From Lineus longissimus (lineage: Eukaryota > Nemertea > Pilidiophora > Heteronemertea > Lineidae), in assembly GCF_910592395.1 (NCBI RefSeq), contig NC_088312.1, positions 4,156,001 to 4,216,000 of the forward strand: a DNA stretch of 60,000 nt. Reading direction: 5' to 3'. This document shows positions 1 through 11,240 of this stretch, piece by piece (the first letter of the stretch is position 1; every line of letters begins with the position of its first letter). Below the pieces are notes generated by a model. It ran no database searches, was not told the DNA's origin, and saw only the letters and a list, made by a program, of their open reading frames with translations. The position numbers were made by a program, and so were the translations under genes.

Positions 1-1080
1 AATGTACTGTGTTGGCTCTGTCAAATGAGCTGAGGGTTTATCTTTATGTCGTTAGGTATTTTAATGAGCTTCTTCCTATTTATTGTTCATTGGTGGTTGA
101 AACCAAAGAAAGCTGGCCTAATGCTCAGTTCCAGTTCCTGATATTCTATCTAAACAACTTGAAAGTGGCTTCACCAGAAAGATCTCGACATAGGAATTGA
201 AATTATGTAGAAATATAGCTTGTGGAGTTCTCCTTCCTGTAATTGTTGTTTCACAAAGCTTTCCAATGATTTCACACCAATTCCAGTCTCCAAGTATCCC
301 TGAATGTCTATGGATTGTGATATCCGGAAATATCATTAAATTTCTGCTTATTGTTGACTGCAATGAATTAATTTGTTTGAGGCACCCTGCGAGGTGCATT
401 ATGCATTGTGTAATTTCAGTTATTTGGCAAATGACATCATTAAAGTCATTAAATCACCTGTGTCAAAGGCCAGCAAACAATGGCTGTCATCTGACCAAGA
501 TGAAGAAATCAGCAACAGTATGGTTTGATGGTCATTTTCAAGAAAAATGAAAAACTAATGTTTCAGCATTGCTAATTTGAGACTTGGTTTGGTGCATAGA
601 TTTTGGGTATGAATATTGCACTGAGTATTGCAATTTAAAATGACTCCCATTCCATAATTATTGGATATCTCTCCACCTCATCGGACCAAGATCTTGCAAC
701 AGTACTAACATCTTCAGAATGTGTCCAAAGGGCGATCAACCTCAAGCTTGTTGTCCCCAGTGAATGCTGCATGGGCATTGGGCATGTTGTACTCCCAACT
801 GTTCTAAATGAGTACTGGTAGTTCCAACACTATCATGCAGGTGTCTTTCTGAACCATGAAATAAAACTTTCATCCTGTCCATTAAGCCAGTTAAAGTCAA
901 TTGAATTGAAGTGTTAATTGGTGTTAAATGGCAATGTAGTTTTTCCCAATCCTATTATCTTTTGCTAACAGTGTCAGGCCCCAAAGATAATTGAATTGAA
1001 TGCTTCGTAAACGTGTTATGCAAGGTTGACCAAGGATGATGCGATTACCGGGAGACACTAACCAACAAGGATGGAACATG

Positions 1081-1135
1081 TGTCCTTGCAAACATCCTCT
1101 TTAAGATACGATATAGTTTTCTGTTTGCAAGGACA
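1081..1135. repeat. Perfect 14-bp inverted repeat (hairpin)
   Basis: TGTCCTTGCAAACA at 1081-1094 is the exact reverse complement of TGTTTGCAAGGACA at 1122-1135, with a 27-nt loop. Pairing does not extend far outward, so it is short for a microRNA precursor; it may be the ends of a tiny inverted-repeat remnant. Confidence 0.7.
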
Positions 1136-1735
1136 GGCTCCGAGGGGGAGCCACGCTGTTATAGATTCAAAATAATAAAATGACAGTGTCTTTTGTTAAG
1201 GAAACACCATTTTCAAAATTTTGTGGATTTATCATCCATGTTCAATGTCCCTCATTTGAACACCATTCTGAATAGACAGTTGTTAGATGAACTGCCCTGA
1301 ACGATATCGGGGATCCGTTGACCTGGCCAGAGTTTCCTGGGGTGACTTAGCATGTCCACATGCAACCACATCTGTCCGAGGAGACCGACCGTGAAGTTTT
1401 CTTCATTCACCAATTCTCTTCACAGATGGTCCATCGATTTCCTAACTTTCTTTTTCTTTGACTGAAAAAATGACAATATCAAACCAGTCAAATTTGGCTT
1501 GAGTTTTCAGGTAACTTTGCAACCTCCTCCCTTGAAAGTTTCAAGCCTGTTCTCAAATTAAATATCTGCCATATCAAATGGAGGGATGATTGACCATACT
1601 CTGAACAGCAGAAGATATCCCATGCCATAAGGTTCCACAATTATCCCAGTGTAATTACCTTGATTATCAGAGCAGCAGGGTTTGGCAAAAGCTTGGCCAT
1701 ATTAAGCAAGAAGTTTTGGTCACACTTTGGTGGAT

Positions 1736-1761
1736 GTCTGTGGCAATTGGTTGCCACAGAC
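1736..1761. repeat. 11-bp stem, 4-nt loop hairpin
   Basis: GTCTGTGGCAA, TTGG, TTGCCACAGAC: perfect stem. No adjoining element or gene explains it. Confidence 0.7.
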
Positions 1762-3080
1762 TAATTGGAGCATCCTGTGTTTTGGCAATTGTGCGGGCCG
1801 CGTCTTTGGAGGGTTATGCAGGTCATGTCAATCTTCTTGAGATTAGAAATAAGTTTTGAGTGAATTGTGGAAGAATTCGTGTCATCACAGAAAAAAGGGC
1901 ACTTTCAAATGTTTTGGCAGTCTGTTCTTCAATTTTGAATAATACAGTGACAAGTCCACCAATTTCTGAGATTTTTATGGGGTAGAAAGCATCTTACTCT
2001 ATTCTGCTAGTCTCCACATTAACTGGATTTAATTGTCAAGTTTTCTCTTCAGTTCTTCTGTGTTAATCAGTCAGCTAATGAACCAACCCCATTACATGAT
2101 AAAGAAGTTTAAACCAACATTTATTTTCAATTTCCTTGGGGCTATTCAAGTCTCTTATCTGCAGCAAGTTCATTTTAGAGAATATAAATAGTCATTTTCT
2201 CCAATGATGCAATAATCTTCTTTTCTCATCCATCACTGTTGATCTACCACTGGGGACACCAATTGGGGCAAAAGCGGCAGAAAAACGCCCTAAGATAACA
2301 CAGATGTTAATTATTGTGAGAATTTCCAAGGTCATTTTAACTCCATCTGTTTCCAAACTACTGTAAACCCAGAAATATTTGTGCACCTTTTATTTTCACA
2401 TTTCAGATAACATGCCGAAAATATGTGGCCGCAAGATGAAAGTCTCATTGTAATTGCCATAGGGGAGTTTTGTCAAAATGCTAAATTAAAGGTTCACCAA
2501 GTCACAACTTCACAAAACTGCGAAATGAAATAGCCGCAAGTATTTCCGGGTTAACAATATATGCAGAAGAAAAGTGAGTGTGCATCATTGTTTTAAGCTT
2601 TGCAATCACCGTTTTACGATTCCCCATCATCTCCTACGTCTTCATGAGACGACTCCCGAGGGCAGACTTGTGATGAGCATTCTTGTCTGATAATTGGATA
2701 ATGATGACTCTCTGTTTATGTTGGCATTGAAGAACTCACTAAGAGAAAATTAACCTTTTTTGCTCTGCCTTAGTCGAAAAGAGAGTAGTACTGGGTACTT
2801 TTTCCTCAGAAGCAGTTCGAATTAGCAGTGACGCATCAGTTAGATTAGATACATGTAGTGTCAACACTTTCCATTTGATTTTCAGGAAAATTCCTTGGTC
2901 AGTCACCATCAGCGAATGGTCATTCATGGCTTGTGACTTGCACTGAAGCAGTATAACTCTTAACCCCATTTAATTGAGAAAATGTCTGGCTTATGAATAT
3001 CCAAGGCAAGTCTGCTACTGGATGACATCAATTAGAGACTGCCAATGTGGCAATCAACTACCAGGGTTGAACAGGTAGGT

Positions 3081-3628
3081 AAAGTGGAACCACGGTCGGC
3101 AACCACCCCACTATGATGACCAAGAATCGCCGGTCCAAATTTGTCATGTTACAGATGAAATTTTTTTTCAAGTCCACATATTTTTTTCACTTGTTTTTTT
3201 TCTGCACAAAATGAAGAAACATCGTCAGTCCCAAACATTTTTTGGCTTTTTCCGAATTTTCAACCCCTGTGATATCCTGACAAATGTTGCTGGCCCCTTT
3301 TTGAGCCAGATTGGGGACAACTGTCTTTTCATGGCGCCACTGGTAGCAACTAAAGCAAAGCCTGGGAAAGTTGACAACTAATTGGCCGATCTTGCGTAGA
3401 AAGAACATGAGAAAATCTCCTGGCTTTTCCTCCTGTTGAGAACAATGCGGCATGACCGGAGGTGTGCGCTCAAGTGAGAGTGAAAGTTTTTCTGTGAGTT
3501 GGTGATCTCAGCGATACTTTTGCGGAAAACTGGAGCAGAACTGATAGCCATTGTACAATAAAAAACACAGTGTTGAGGGTAAATTAGATAGACCATAGCA
3601 GGGGGACCCATGATTGGAGGTTCCACTA
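3081..3628. mobile_element. Dispersed AGTGGAACC-ended repeat, copy A
   Basis: The left end carries AGTGGAACCACGGTCGG (from about 3083) and the right end GGAGGTTCCACT (to 3628), so the termini share an inverted AGTGGAACC. The first 180 bases (T-rich tract, then CTGCACAAAATGAAGAAACA and CATCGTCAG) recur near 9605-9740 and, inverted, at 43500-43727. No transposase frame is visible, so it looks like a non-autonomous DNA element of about 0.55 kb. The right boundary rests only on the short terminal match. Confidence 0.5.
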
Positions 3629-4100
3629 TTTCACCAAAACTAATTTGCGTATCACCGCCAGACGACGTGTTGCTTCTTGTTTACGCCCAGGGCGGCCCCT
3701 CCCAAGATATTCAAACGCCACTTGAAGTGATCAGATTGGCCAATGGGATGGCACTTTGGCTGTTTCTTATCACTAAGATATCAAAATATGAATATTATAC
3801 TTCCGATTATCTGTTGAACAATGTACGTCCGTCTTGAGTGATCACTCATCAATACAATTATTGATAAGTTCAGGGGTCACCTGGGACTGTGGGGCGCTTG
3901 TTTCGGGGTGGCCTAGCGTGTCCAATATATTGTGAACGTGTTGAATTCTGGGATACGCGTCTAAAAGTTTCCCCCACACCTGTCCGCCTCATAAACGTAC
4001 AGTCACAGGGATAAGAAAGTAAAAGTAAAATTCATTTCACTTCGTGTCAGAAGTCAAGACATCTGGACTAACATTGGAAAAACCACAACGATTTTCGAGT

Positions 4101-4153
4101 ATGGATGAAGGACTCGCTGCCCGAATGTGGAATACTGCCACAGTTTTAAACAG
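4101..4153 (+). CDS. Candidate alternative AHR first exon
   Basis: An ATG at 4101 in strong context (A at -3, G at +4) opens 17 codons, MDEGLAARMWNTATVLN, and then AG before a GTAAAA donor at 4154. This is phase 2, so it would splice in frame to AHR exon 2 (AG+T = Ser). No ATG occurs in the 277 bases before it (3824-4100), and CpG is locally retained, both expected of a 5' UTR or promoter. An in-frame TAA lies at 4026. The encoded peptide matches nothing I know and lacks the basic YATKRRRR block. A chance ORF ending near a donor-like site is a real alternative; one third of such sites would match phase by luck. Confidence 0.28.
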
Positions 4154-4931
4154 GTAAAACAATTAATTATTGACAACACAATAACAATTATGATGCATTA
4201 TTGAACAACCTCACCTAATTTGAGTCGGTTATCTTATTACCATAAATAATTTGATACTTCCAGGTTGAGCACACCACACTGTTGGGCCATAAACTATTCT
4301 GAAAAATAACGCAAGGCAAAAATCAGGAAATCAGCAGAAACTCAAAAGTGTTTTCAATATACTTTATGATTTAAGAAATATTTCATTTCCTCAAATTGAC
4401 GTTTTTCCAAATCAAATAAATATTTCCAACCACAGACCCTGTTCAGAATTGACAAAAGTTCTAATTACATCAGTTGCTGTGCTTCTACACAGTCTCACCA
4501 TACAATTTTACACTTTCTTTCAAAAAATCTTTCAGTACCGTTAGTTCCAGCAATATCACAAAGGGTACGATAAAGACCCCTCACTGTTAAAAAAACAAAG
4601 ATGCAAGCACTTGTAGGGCATCCAACAGTTCTCATAAAGCAAAAGGGAATCTATTCTTAATATCATAACCACCAGGACAACCTCTGATGAAAATGTAGCA
4701 ATGCAATGAAAAATGAACTAAAGACATTAGAGTTTCCCTTGCAACTATTTCCTATCGACTAAAAGGCTCAGCCCCTGCTGTTTGCATGTCTTAGCCAAGA
4801 GGGACAAAATAAGGGACCCCCAGCCTGCGGTAGCTAATCATCGCGTGTCTGAAGGGACCGATACCGGCTTAATAATCCCTGTAACGGTCGCACTGAAAGC
4901 TTTGGCGCTCACAGGAAACTGGGCACAGGAA

Positions 4932-4950
4932 GTGTTAAGAGTCTTAACAC
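4932..4950. repeat. Palindrome GTGTTAAGA-G-TCTTAACAC
   Basis: Nine-base arms around a single G, inside the CpG-retaining islet. The dyad is reminiscent of a dimer-binding site, but spacing does not match a consensus I know. Confidence 0.6.
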
Positions 4951-6174
4951 ACCATATGGAAAGCCTGTACGCGTCTACAGCGATCATAGAACGATCGCAC
5001 AATGTATTGTTTTTATACGTAATATATTGCATGACCAGAATCGCATGATAAACCATCTCGGTGTCATTGATTTGAGCAAATTGACTGTGTTACCCTTGTC
5101 CGGTTTTGTTCTGAAACAAAGCCCCATGCCGCTACGGAGATACAATCACAATACATACTTTTTATACAAAGTTGACTTTGAACTTCCATTATGTTTCCTG
5201 ATTAACGGCATGCTCCTAGATATCCCACCAGCTCTGTATGTTTTGTGAGCTAAACGTTTTGTTTTGTCATCAGTTATTTTTTGAGTATCGTACATCAAAA
5301 GATCAATTTAATTAAGAGAGATATGTTTTGGTTGATTAATGATAATAATTACAGACTCATGGTTACCATGTGTTGGACATGGTGATAGGGGTTACCACCG
5401 CTATGACATTCTCCTTGGCAAATATCTATCCACTCATATTATTCAAGTTTTTTATGTCGGGTCATCCAAGGGGAAGTATCTATAACTCTGACATAATTGT
5501 GTGAGGAACATGAATGTTTTGATGAAATTCTTAATCACAGCCCTGGATGGCGTTGGGGCCACGAGCTGTTTTGTCTTTAGATGACAGTCACAACTTGCCA
5601 CGTGCAACACTTCATTCGTGAAACACAACCCAGTTTTTCACAGGGAATTTTCACAAACTTGACTTGATTGCTGTCTATTTTGCTCTGGACGGGATGGAGA
5701 TGTCACTGATGGTGAGACCAGTATTAATAGCCCAAAGATAATTGAGAGGAAGATTTGGCATTAAGGGGATTTCTGTGAACTGATGTTATATTTTCAAGGA
5801 TGTTTTATTTAAATGGACTTAAATGCTACTTAAACTATAGCTACATTGTCATTTTGCAAGGAAAATGGATATCAGGATTTAATGGCTGCAATTTTGCCCA
5901 AATGTCATCTTTTTGTCCATTTTGCCATCTGTCTTCACACATATTGTCTTAACGACCTCCAATTTCGGCCACGACCAAGTGGCGTATCTGCACTCAATAA
6001 CCCTGTCATCCAAGACACCGAGACACTTCCCTTCAAGCTGCAGTGCCAGACTTGTGTTGAGCGATTCAGAAATTATTCTTATCCAACGATCATTATTACT
6101 TTCATCCAAAACTCCATCTCAACCTAACTTAAATTGGTTAATTCTACATTGTAGATGCTGTACATTAAAGTGTA

Positions 6175-6199
6175 CAGGGTAACTTTGTAAGTTACCCTG
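6175..6199. repeat. 11-bp stem, 3-nt loop hairpin
   Basis: CAGGGTAACTT, TGT, AAGTTACCCTG. The CAGGGTAACTT arm could be a transposon terminus joined head to head, but no second terminus was found. Confidence 0.65.
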
Positions 6200-7317
6200 G
6201 AATGAACTTTACAGGAAACTAGTGTCAACCTCAGCAAGACACTGGTCTAATGAACAAACTCTAGCCCTTGCCCGATGGGTTCCACAGCTCTTTAAACTCG
6301 TTGCATTAGACACAAAACGGCAGCAAGATTGTCCATTCTTCCTAATTAGTTTGGATGACATTTTATTTCAGTTCAGTTGGATGGTATCAAAATTTGTGAT
6401 AAATTTGATCGTGAAGTTCACTTGTGTGACTTAAACTGGAGTAAAACGTTGTATTTGACAATTTCTTCAAATAACCTGACTTGACAAAATATTTGATGAT
6501 GGGCATGTCAGGAGAGTTTCAAAAGTTAAGCTCTTACTAAACTAAATGGCTTCTTCTGACTGGTTTCCACTGAAAATTTATTAATGTTGACCATCGCCAG
6601 AAAAGAAAAATCTTCTCCCGGATGTGGATGGTAGTTCAAGATATCAGAGCAAACCCAAGTTGTCACAACCACCAAGAATCTTCCCGTCGACCACGTTTGA
6701 TTTGATGATTGTACACCCTACTATCATGTCCTCGATGACCCATGTAAATCACGTTAATGCACCATCAACCCCTCGACCCAAATGATGCGAAGAAGGGCAA
6801 AGAGCAGTCCGGTAGACCTTAGGGGTTCAGCGGACCATCCCCTTGTCTGCTGTCGTGGGTGACCCACGGGTACACCTGACTGTGCCAGTGTCTCTCACAC
6901 AGTCGGAATCAACTCAAGTGATCATTATGCCTTTGACCACCAGCGTCTGAAGTTTTGGCCGAACATAGGTATTCTAAGAAAGTGGTGTCACCAAATATTT
7001 ACTGATTTGTAAGGCCCATTAATTAAAACTACCAAATTATGGTATCGGTTTGATACATACACAAGGTCCATATCATACTAAACATACTACAATTATCAGT
7101 GCATTTCATGCAATAAATGTTTACTTGTCTACTCATGTTTGTGCCAACTCTTGTGACAGACTAGCAAAGAATAGCAATTATTCCTGTCTTCAGCCTAAAC
7201 AGGTTGCCACGAGCCCAGACTTTGGTTCTTGGAATTGATATCTGTTCATGTGCTGGCCAGTTTCATTCTAACCAGGAGACTGCAGGTTAATAGTTGCAAC
7301 ATCCTCACTTGTCTTTT

Positions 7318-7515
7318 AAGGGTGACCATAGGCACCACCATTTCCTTCATGATGGAGTGATGCCAATTTCAAGGGTGGGAGGGTGTTCTATGGAAAACAA
7401 ATAACTTACTATCACCCATGATATTGGCATTCTCTTTATTTTAAAAGACTTCTTATTGCTAAGGATATCAAGTTCTAGCCAAAACAAATATGGTGGTGCC
7501 CATGGTCAACCTTTA
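7318..7515. mobile_element. MITE-like element with about 26-bp terminal inverted repeats
   Basis: Left end AGGGTGACCATAGGCACCAC (from 7319) matches the inverted right end, whose complement reads AGGTTGACCATGGGCACCAC (to 7512), with only two mismatches. TA dinucleotides flank both sides (7317-7318 and 7514-7515), consistent with a TA target-site duplication as in Tc1/mariner-type MITEs. Length about 195 bp, AT-rich core, no coding capacity. Confidence 0.7.
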
Positions 7516-7813
7516 CCAAGTAATTAAACAGTTAAGGACACTTTCTTTGAACTTTGATATAACTTTCTGGTTAAAATGTCACAATGATAAAACCTGACAT
7601 GTTTCTCTCAAGGGAGAGATTCATTTCTAATTGGCTCAACCAATACACTTTACATTAATATCAATCACAACACAATTCTGTTCAGTAAACACAAACCCAT
7701 CAGGTGGTCGGCTTCTTTCTTATCCAGCCCAGCCTATCCATTAGCGATCATTGCTCTGACTTGACGTAAATCAGACAAGATTTCGTTGTTGTAACAGGAA
7801 GTTCCCTTGTCGC

Positions 7814-7873
7814 ATCCCATGATGCTATTCAGCGATATACCTGGATTGAGATCTATCCCATGATGCTATTCAG
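7814..7873. repeat. Short tandem duplication, 41-bp period
   Basis: ATCCCATGATGCTATTCAG occurs at 7814-7832 and identically at 7855-7873. Confidence 0.85.
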
Positions 7874-10799
7874 TTTTAAGGCCATCGCAACTATAACATT
7901 GCAGTTTCTACAAAAAAAATACATCCTCTTTAGTAGCAGGGTTCATTTTCTGTATTCTAACGTTTGGCCAAAATGATGTATTTGTTGGTTTAGTGGTCAA
8001 CATTTGTTTTTGGAGAAGCAGTTTTGGATGATGATTTTGTGAGGCTGAGCGTGAGGCTGCACAAGACTGACTTCATGCGTAAGCAATGTACTAGCATGTT
8101 TATTGGCATCTTCTGGGGATACCCTGGTGAAAACTTAACAAGAGTCAGGTGATGTGAGCTAGAACCAGAAAATAAGAATGTGCAGCCTTGTTTTATCTAC
8201 TGGAGTCATGGCCGATATCGCACCTTTCATCTTTTTCACACCTTGCTGTTCACTTGATCCAACCACAAAGACAATGGCCGCCAGGACAATGACCCTGGAC
8301 CGCCTCGGCTCAACATAATGGACACTTCTTCATATTGTCATGTTCTCATTTCAATTCCCTTTATCTCACATGTGGAAACCTACTGAGACATTGACGAAAA
8401 GTTAATCCAAATTTTCAATCCAACTGTTTCATATTCAACCTCCTTATTAATCACATTTTGTACATCATTGTGTTGTCTTTATCCTTGACGGCTGCTCTAG
8501 GACCACTGGTTGTGCATGGACTTGCTTTATGATATTGATGTAATCTGTTAGATTCTGAGCCTAGTTCATTGCCAAGAAGAACCAAACATATTATAGCATG
8601 TGAATCACAACACTAACTTACTGATGACTACAATAATTCCTGATGTTCAGATGTTGATTTATATCAAATCAAAATATGTCTTGAATCTTGAAGTACTAAG
8701 CGTTGCCAAATCAAAGCTGAAAAATCCACTTGAAACCAGTTTTCTTGTGAACTTTCTCTAATGACAGGCAATCAAAATGAATTACAGTGATTTAGTTATC
8801 ATCTGTCGATTTATCTTCAAGATGTTCTTTCACTTACACTTCCTTCTTTGTACTTCAATCCAAAATGAACCATCATTATAGGAAATTACCTTTGTGGTGG
8901 AATCTCAAATAGCTTGGAGCTATTGAAGCTTTGAATGGCACCCATCCATCTTCAAGAGTTCTCAATCTCATTTTGGGTGGACATACACAGCCCTGTCCAT
9001 GCAGTGGTTCCCAGCAATCTTTTAAAGATTTACCAAGATTCAGAAATCATGCTGGGACTTGTCTTCTCAGGCTTGTTTCTTGCAATGCATTGTCATTGTT
9101 GCCTTATCGTTCCATTTCTGGCTATGGTCATGCTTGGGCTGCAGCATTTTTAGTTTGAGATTTTAACGTCTGTTGGAGCCAGCAGTTCCACTCATGATTC
9201 AGATATTCAGCGGCAGTACCACCACTGGTTTGACTGATGGTTTCAGTTTCAGAATGGTTATGACTTTATTCATAGATTCCTTAAAATATTCAGCCTTTAA
9301 ATGTTACCCAAGTGAGACATTCTCCGAGCGTTACCCTAACCAGGCACAAACAGATATCACCGCCAAATGATAATGATACGTTCTTATCAAATCATACCCT
9401 CATAATTCCTACAAATTAATTTATTCCTCCAAGTCAATGTCCCCATTAGGTTTCTTTACTTGTCAAGCAGTGTAACCTTGGCTCGCCCCAAGGTTTTAAT
9501 ATCTCCTTAAAGAGATCATTATCTCAAGTTCAGGTTCACACAGTTCTTTTATCTGGCCCGTATCCTCTGGGTCCCTCCCTCATAGATTGTGGTTCTGATT
9601 GTGGCAAATTTGTCATGCTGCAGATGAAAAAAATGTCAAGTCAAAATTTTTTTTTACTTGTTTTTTTCTACTCAAAATGAAGGAACATCATCAGCCCCAG
9701 GGCTTTGAAATTTTTCAGAATTTTGAACTTGCGAAAAAATTCAACTCTGAAGGATGACTGGCTGACAATGTTGAATATTGTTCTCAATCAACACCAGTTT
9801 TCATCTTTTTAAATCTCCATCAATCTCAACAAGTTGTTTCTGATTATCGAGAGAGGGCACTTTCTTGCTGCCATGCGCTTGTTGTGTGTCATAGCCTCTT
9901 GAATTGGGGTGTATTCAACACAATAGGCAAAAAGATAAATCTCCGGTGTTTTCCCTGGGTCACATCGAAGCAGAATGGACCACAAGCCATGGTGAATAGG
10001 CACCGGAGATGTCAGCCATGAATGTGTCCTCCTCAATAGATTTGGAACCTGGAGTGGCCTGAAGTGACACTCAAATGCATGTTTTAGCTGTGTATTATCA
10101 TTGTACTGGTGTCGCTAAGTAAATATTTTATGGATTTTATTCCTAAAGTAAACAGTAGAAGCGGATTTTAAGAGCTTAAAGCAAACATCTAGATTTGATT
10201 TTGAGTGTTTAATTCAACTTTGGAGCACCTCTTTTAACCTTGTTGATTTATTTACTTCTTATTCTATTGTGGTTGTGTGTTTGCTGTGTGGCAAATTCTG
10301 CTTCAATATGGGACATGGGACTTGCTGCTTTTGAAAGTGTAGCGTGGCCTTGTAAGAAAGCGGCATGTCCTGTGTTATCAACTTCCAATGATATTTTCTC
10401 TAGTTTTGAAACAGAGTCCCAAACAAGGTTCGCAATAGACTCTGCCATGCCTGCAAGATCAGTGTCCTGTCTCTGAAAAGAACTGATTTCTGCTATCATC
10501 TCCATAGTCCAGACACCAGTAGTTTGTGCTTGAGAATAAATTGGGATTTTATTATTATGGTTTGTGATCAGTGATGGCCTGGAATCAGAACATAAAAGAT
10601 CTGCACCAACTCAGATTTTTGCGTTTTCAAGTGCTGGCTACAGCGCGGCAAGTCAGACTCGGTGACTCTTATGCTTCATCTGGCAAGACCGCAGCGACTG
10701 AAACCTCCCCAAGACAATATGCGCAATGTCAGGGCTGCAACACATCCCCTGAACAAGATTGGTGATTTATTGAAAGCTCTTGTACCGATCTGCCCATTC
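7874..10799. other. Non-coding upstream region
   Basis: Holds copy B of the dispersed repeat (about 9605-9740) and an 85-codon minus-strand ORF (10505 down to 10248) discussed as a finding. Nothing else recognised. Confidence 0.5.
9605..9740. mobile_element. Dispersed repeat, partial copy B
   Basis: Shares with copy A the order AATTTGTCATG, CAGATGAAA, a long T tract with ACTTGTTTTTTT, CTCAAAATGAAGGAACATCA, TCAGCCCCA and TCAGAATTTTGAAC. Neither AGTGGAACC terminus is present here, so it is a fragment. Confidence 0.6.
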
Positions 10800-11175
10800 A
10801 AATGCTAATAACGTCAGATGCTCGCAGAGATTGGTCGTCAATTATAAACAAGGCGGAGCCTAATCGTGAAGTGTCGCCTCTGTGATGAAGTCATCATGGT
10901 AGCCACTGTTCATGATTCTGAGTTTATCGCTATAGTCCCATGGTTAGAGTGACCAAGTTGTGATTTTCAGAATGTGGAAATAAATGCTGAAAAGATGACA
11001 GCGGCTTGACGTAGAATTTCGAAAGTGTTCGGACTAGTTAATCTCGGGCAAGATTTGATGAATTAAATCTAAGACGACATGTGCAGGGACTAGTCATTGA
11101 GTGAGATTCGGATCTTCGCTCCTGTTTTTCTATTCTAGTCATATTTTCTTGGTGTGTCTCTGGTCAGCAGCGCAT
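10800..11175 (+). promoter_or_regulatory. Candidate AHR promoter / 5' UTR region
   Basis: This is the region just upstream of coding exon 1. It holds a TATAAA at 10843-10848, a CRE-like TAACGTCA at 10808-10815, and a higher CpG density than the surrounding intron-like DNA. Several ATGs lie between the TATA-like site and exon 1, so a transcript starting near 10870 would carry upstream ORFs. A pyrimidine tract and TAG at 11138 could instead be a splice acceptor, making 11139-11240 an internal exon fed by a more distal first exon. Start-site data are needed to choose. Confidence 0.3.
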
Positions 11176-11240
11176 ATGGTGGACGACTGGGTGATAAAGA
11201 CTATGTATGCCACGAAACGCCGGCGGCGCACAGTCAAGAG
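11176..11240 (+). CDS. AHR: AHR coding exon 1 (N-terminus, first half of NLS)
   Basis: The frame reads MVDDWVIKT, then MYATKRRRRTVK, then AG before the donor GTAGGAG at 11241, so the exon ends in phase 2 and joins the T that opens exon 2. The YATKRRRR block is the hallmark of animal AHR N-termini (YASRKRRKP in vertebrates, YATKRRRR in fly spineless, MYASKRRQR in worm AHR-1) and forms the first cluster of the bipartite nuclear-localisation signal; the Thr sits where vertebrates have a phosphorylatable Ser. Two start codons are possible: Met at 11176 (G at +4, pyrimidine at -3) gives nine extra residues, as in vertebrate and fly proteins; Met at 11203 (A at -3) gives a worm-like start. The frame is also open upstream to at least 11139, just after a possible acceptor. 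The exon call is secure; the exact start is not. Confidence 0.88.

Larger units (their letters stand above)
1..3079. other. Non-coding 5' flank, no gene recognised
   Basis: All open frames here are under 120 codons and none resembles a protein I know. The only structure I can support is two hairpins, 1081-1135 and 1736-1761, listed separately. It could be intergenic or part of an upstream AHR intron if a distal first exon exists. Confidence 0.6.
3629..7317. other. Non-coding upstream region with a CpG-retaining islet
   Basis: Apart from the candidate exon at 4101-4153, I see no gene. 4782-5090 keeps an unusual number of CpGs (about 16 by eye in 300 bases) and contains a 19-base near-palindrome and TAATCC/TAATCA homeodomain-type words, so it could be a regulatory element. 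6175-6199 is a hairpin. The rest shows nothing I can name. Confidence 0.4.

Noticed and set aside
10248-10505. Faint likeness of the minus-strand peptide to synaptonemal protein SYCE3 (LEKIS...TL...EAEF)
   Set aside because: Only a handful of scattered residues match and the hallmark core is missing, so I name no family.
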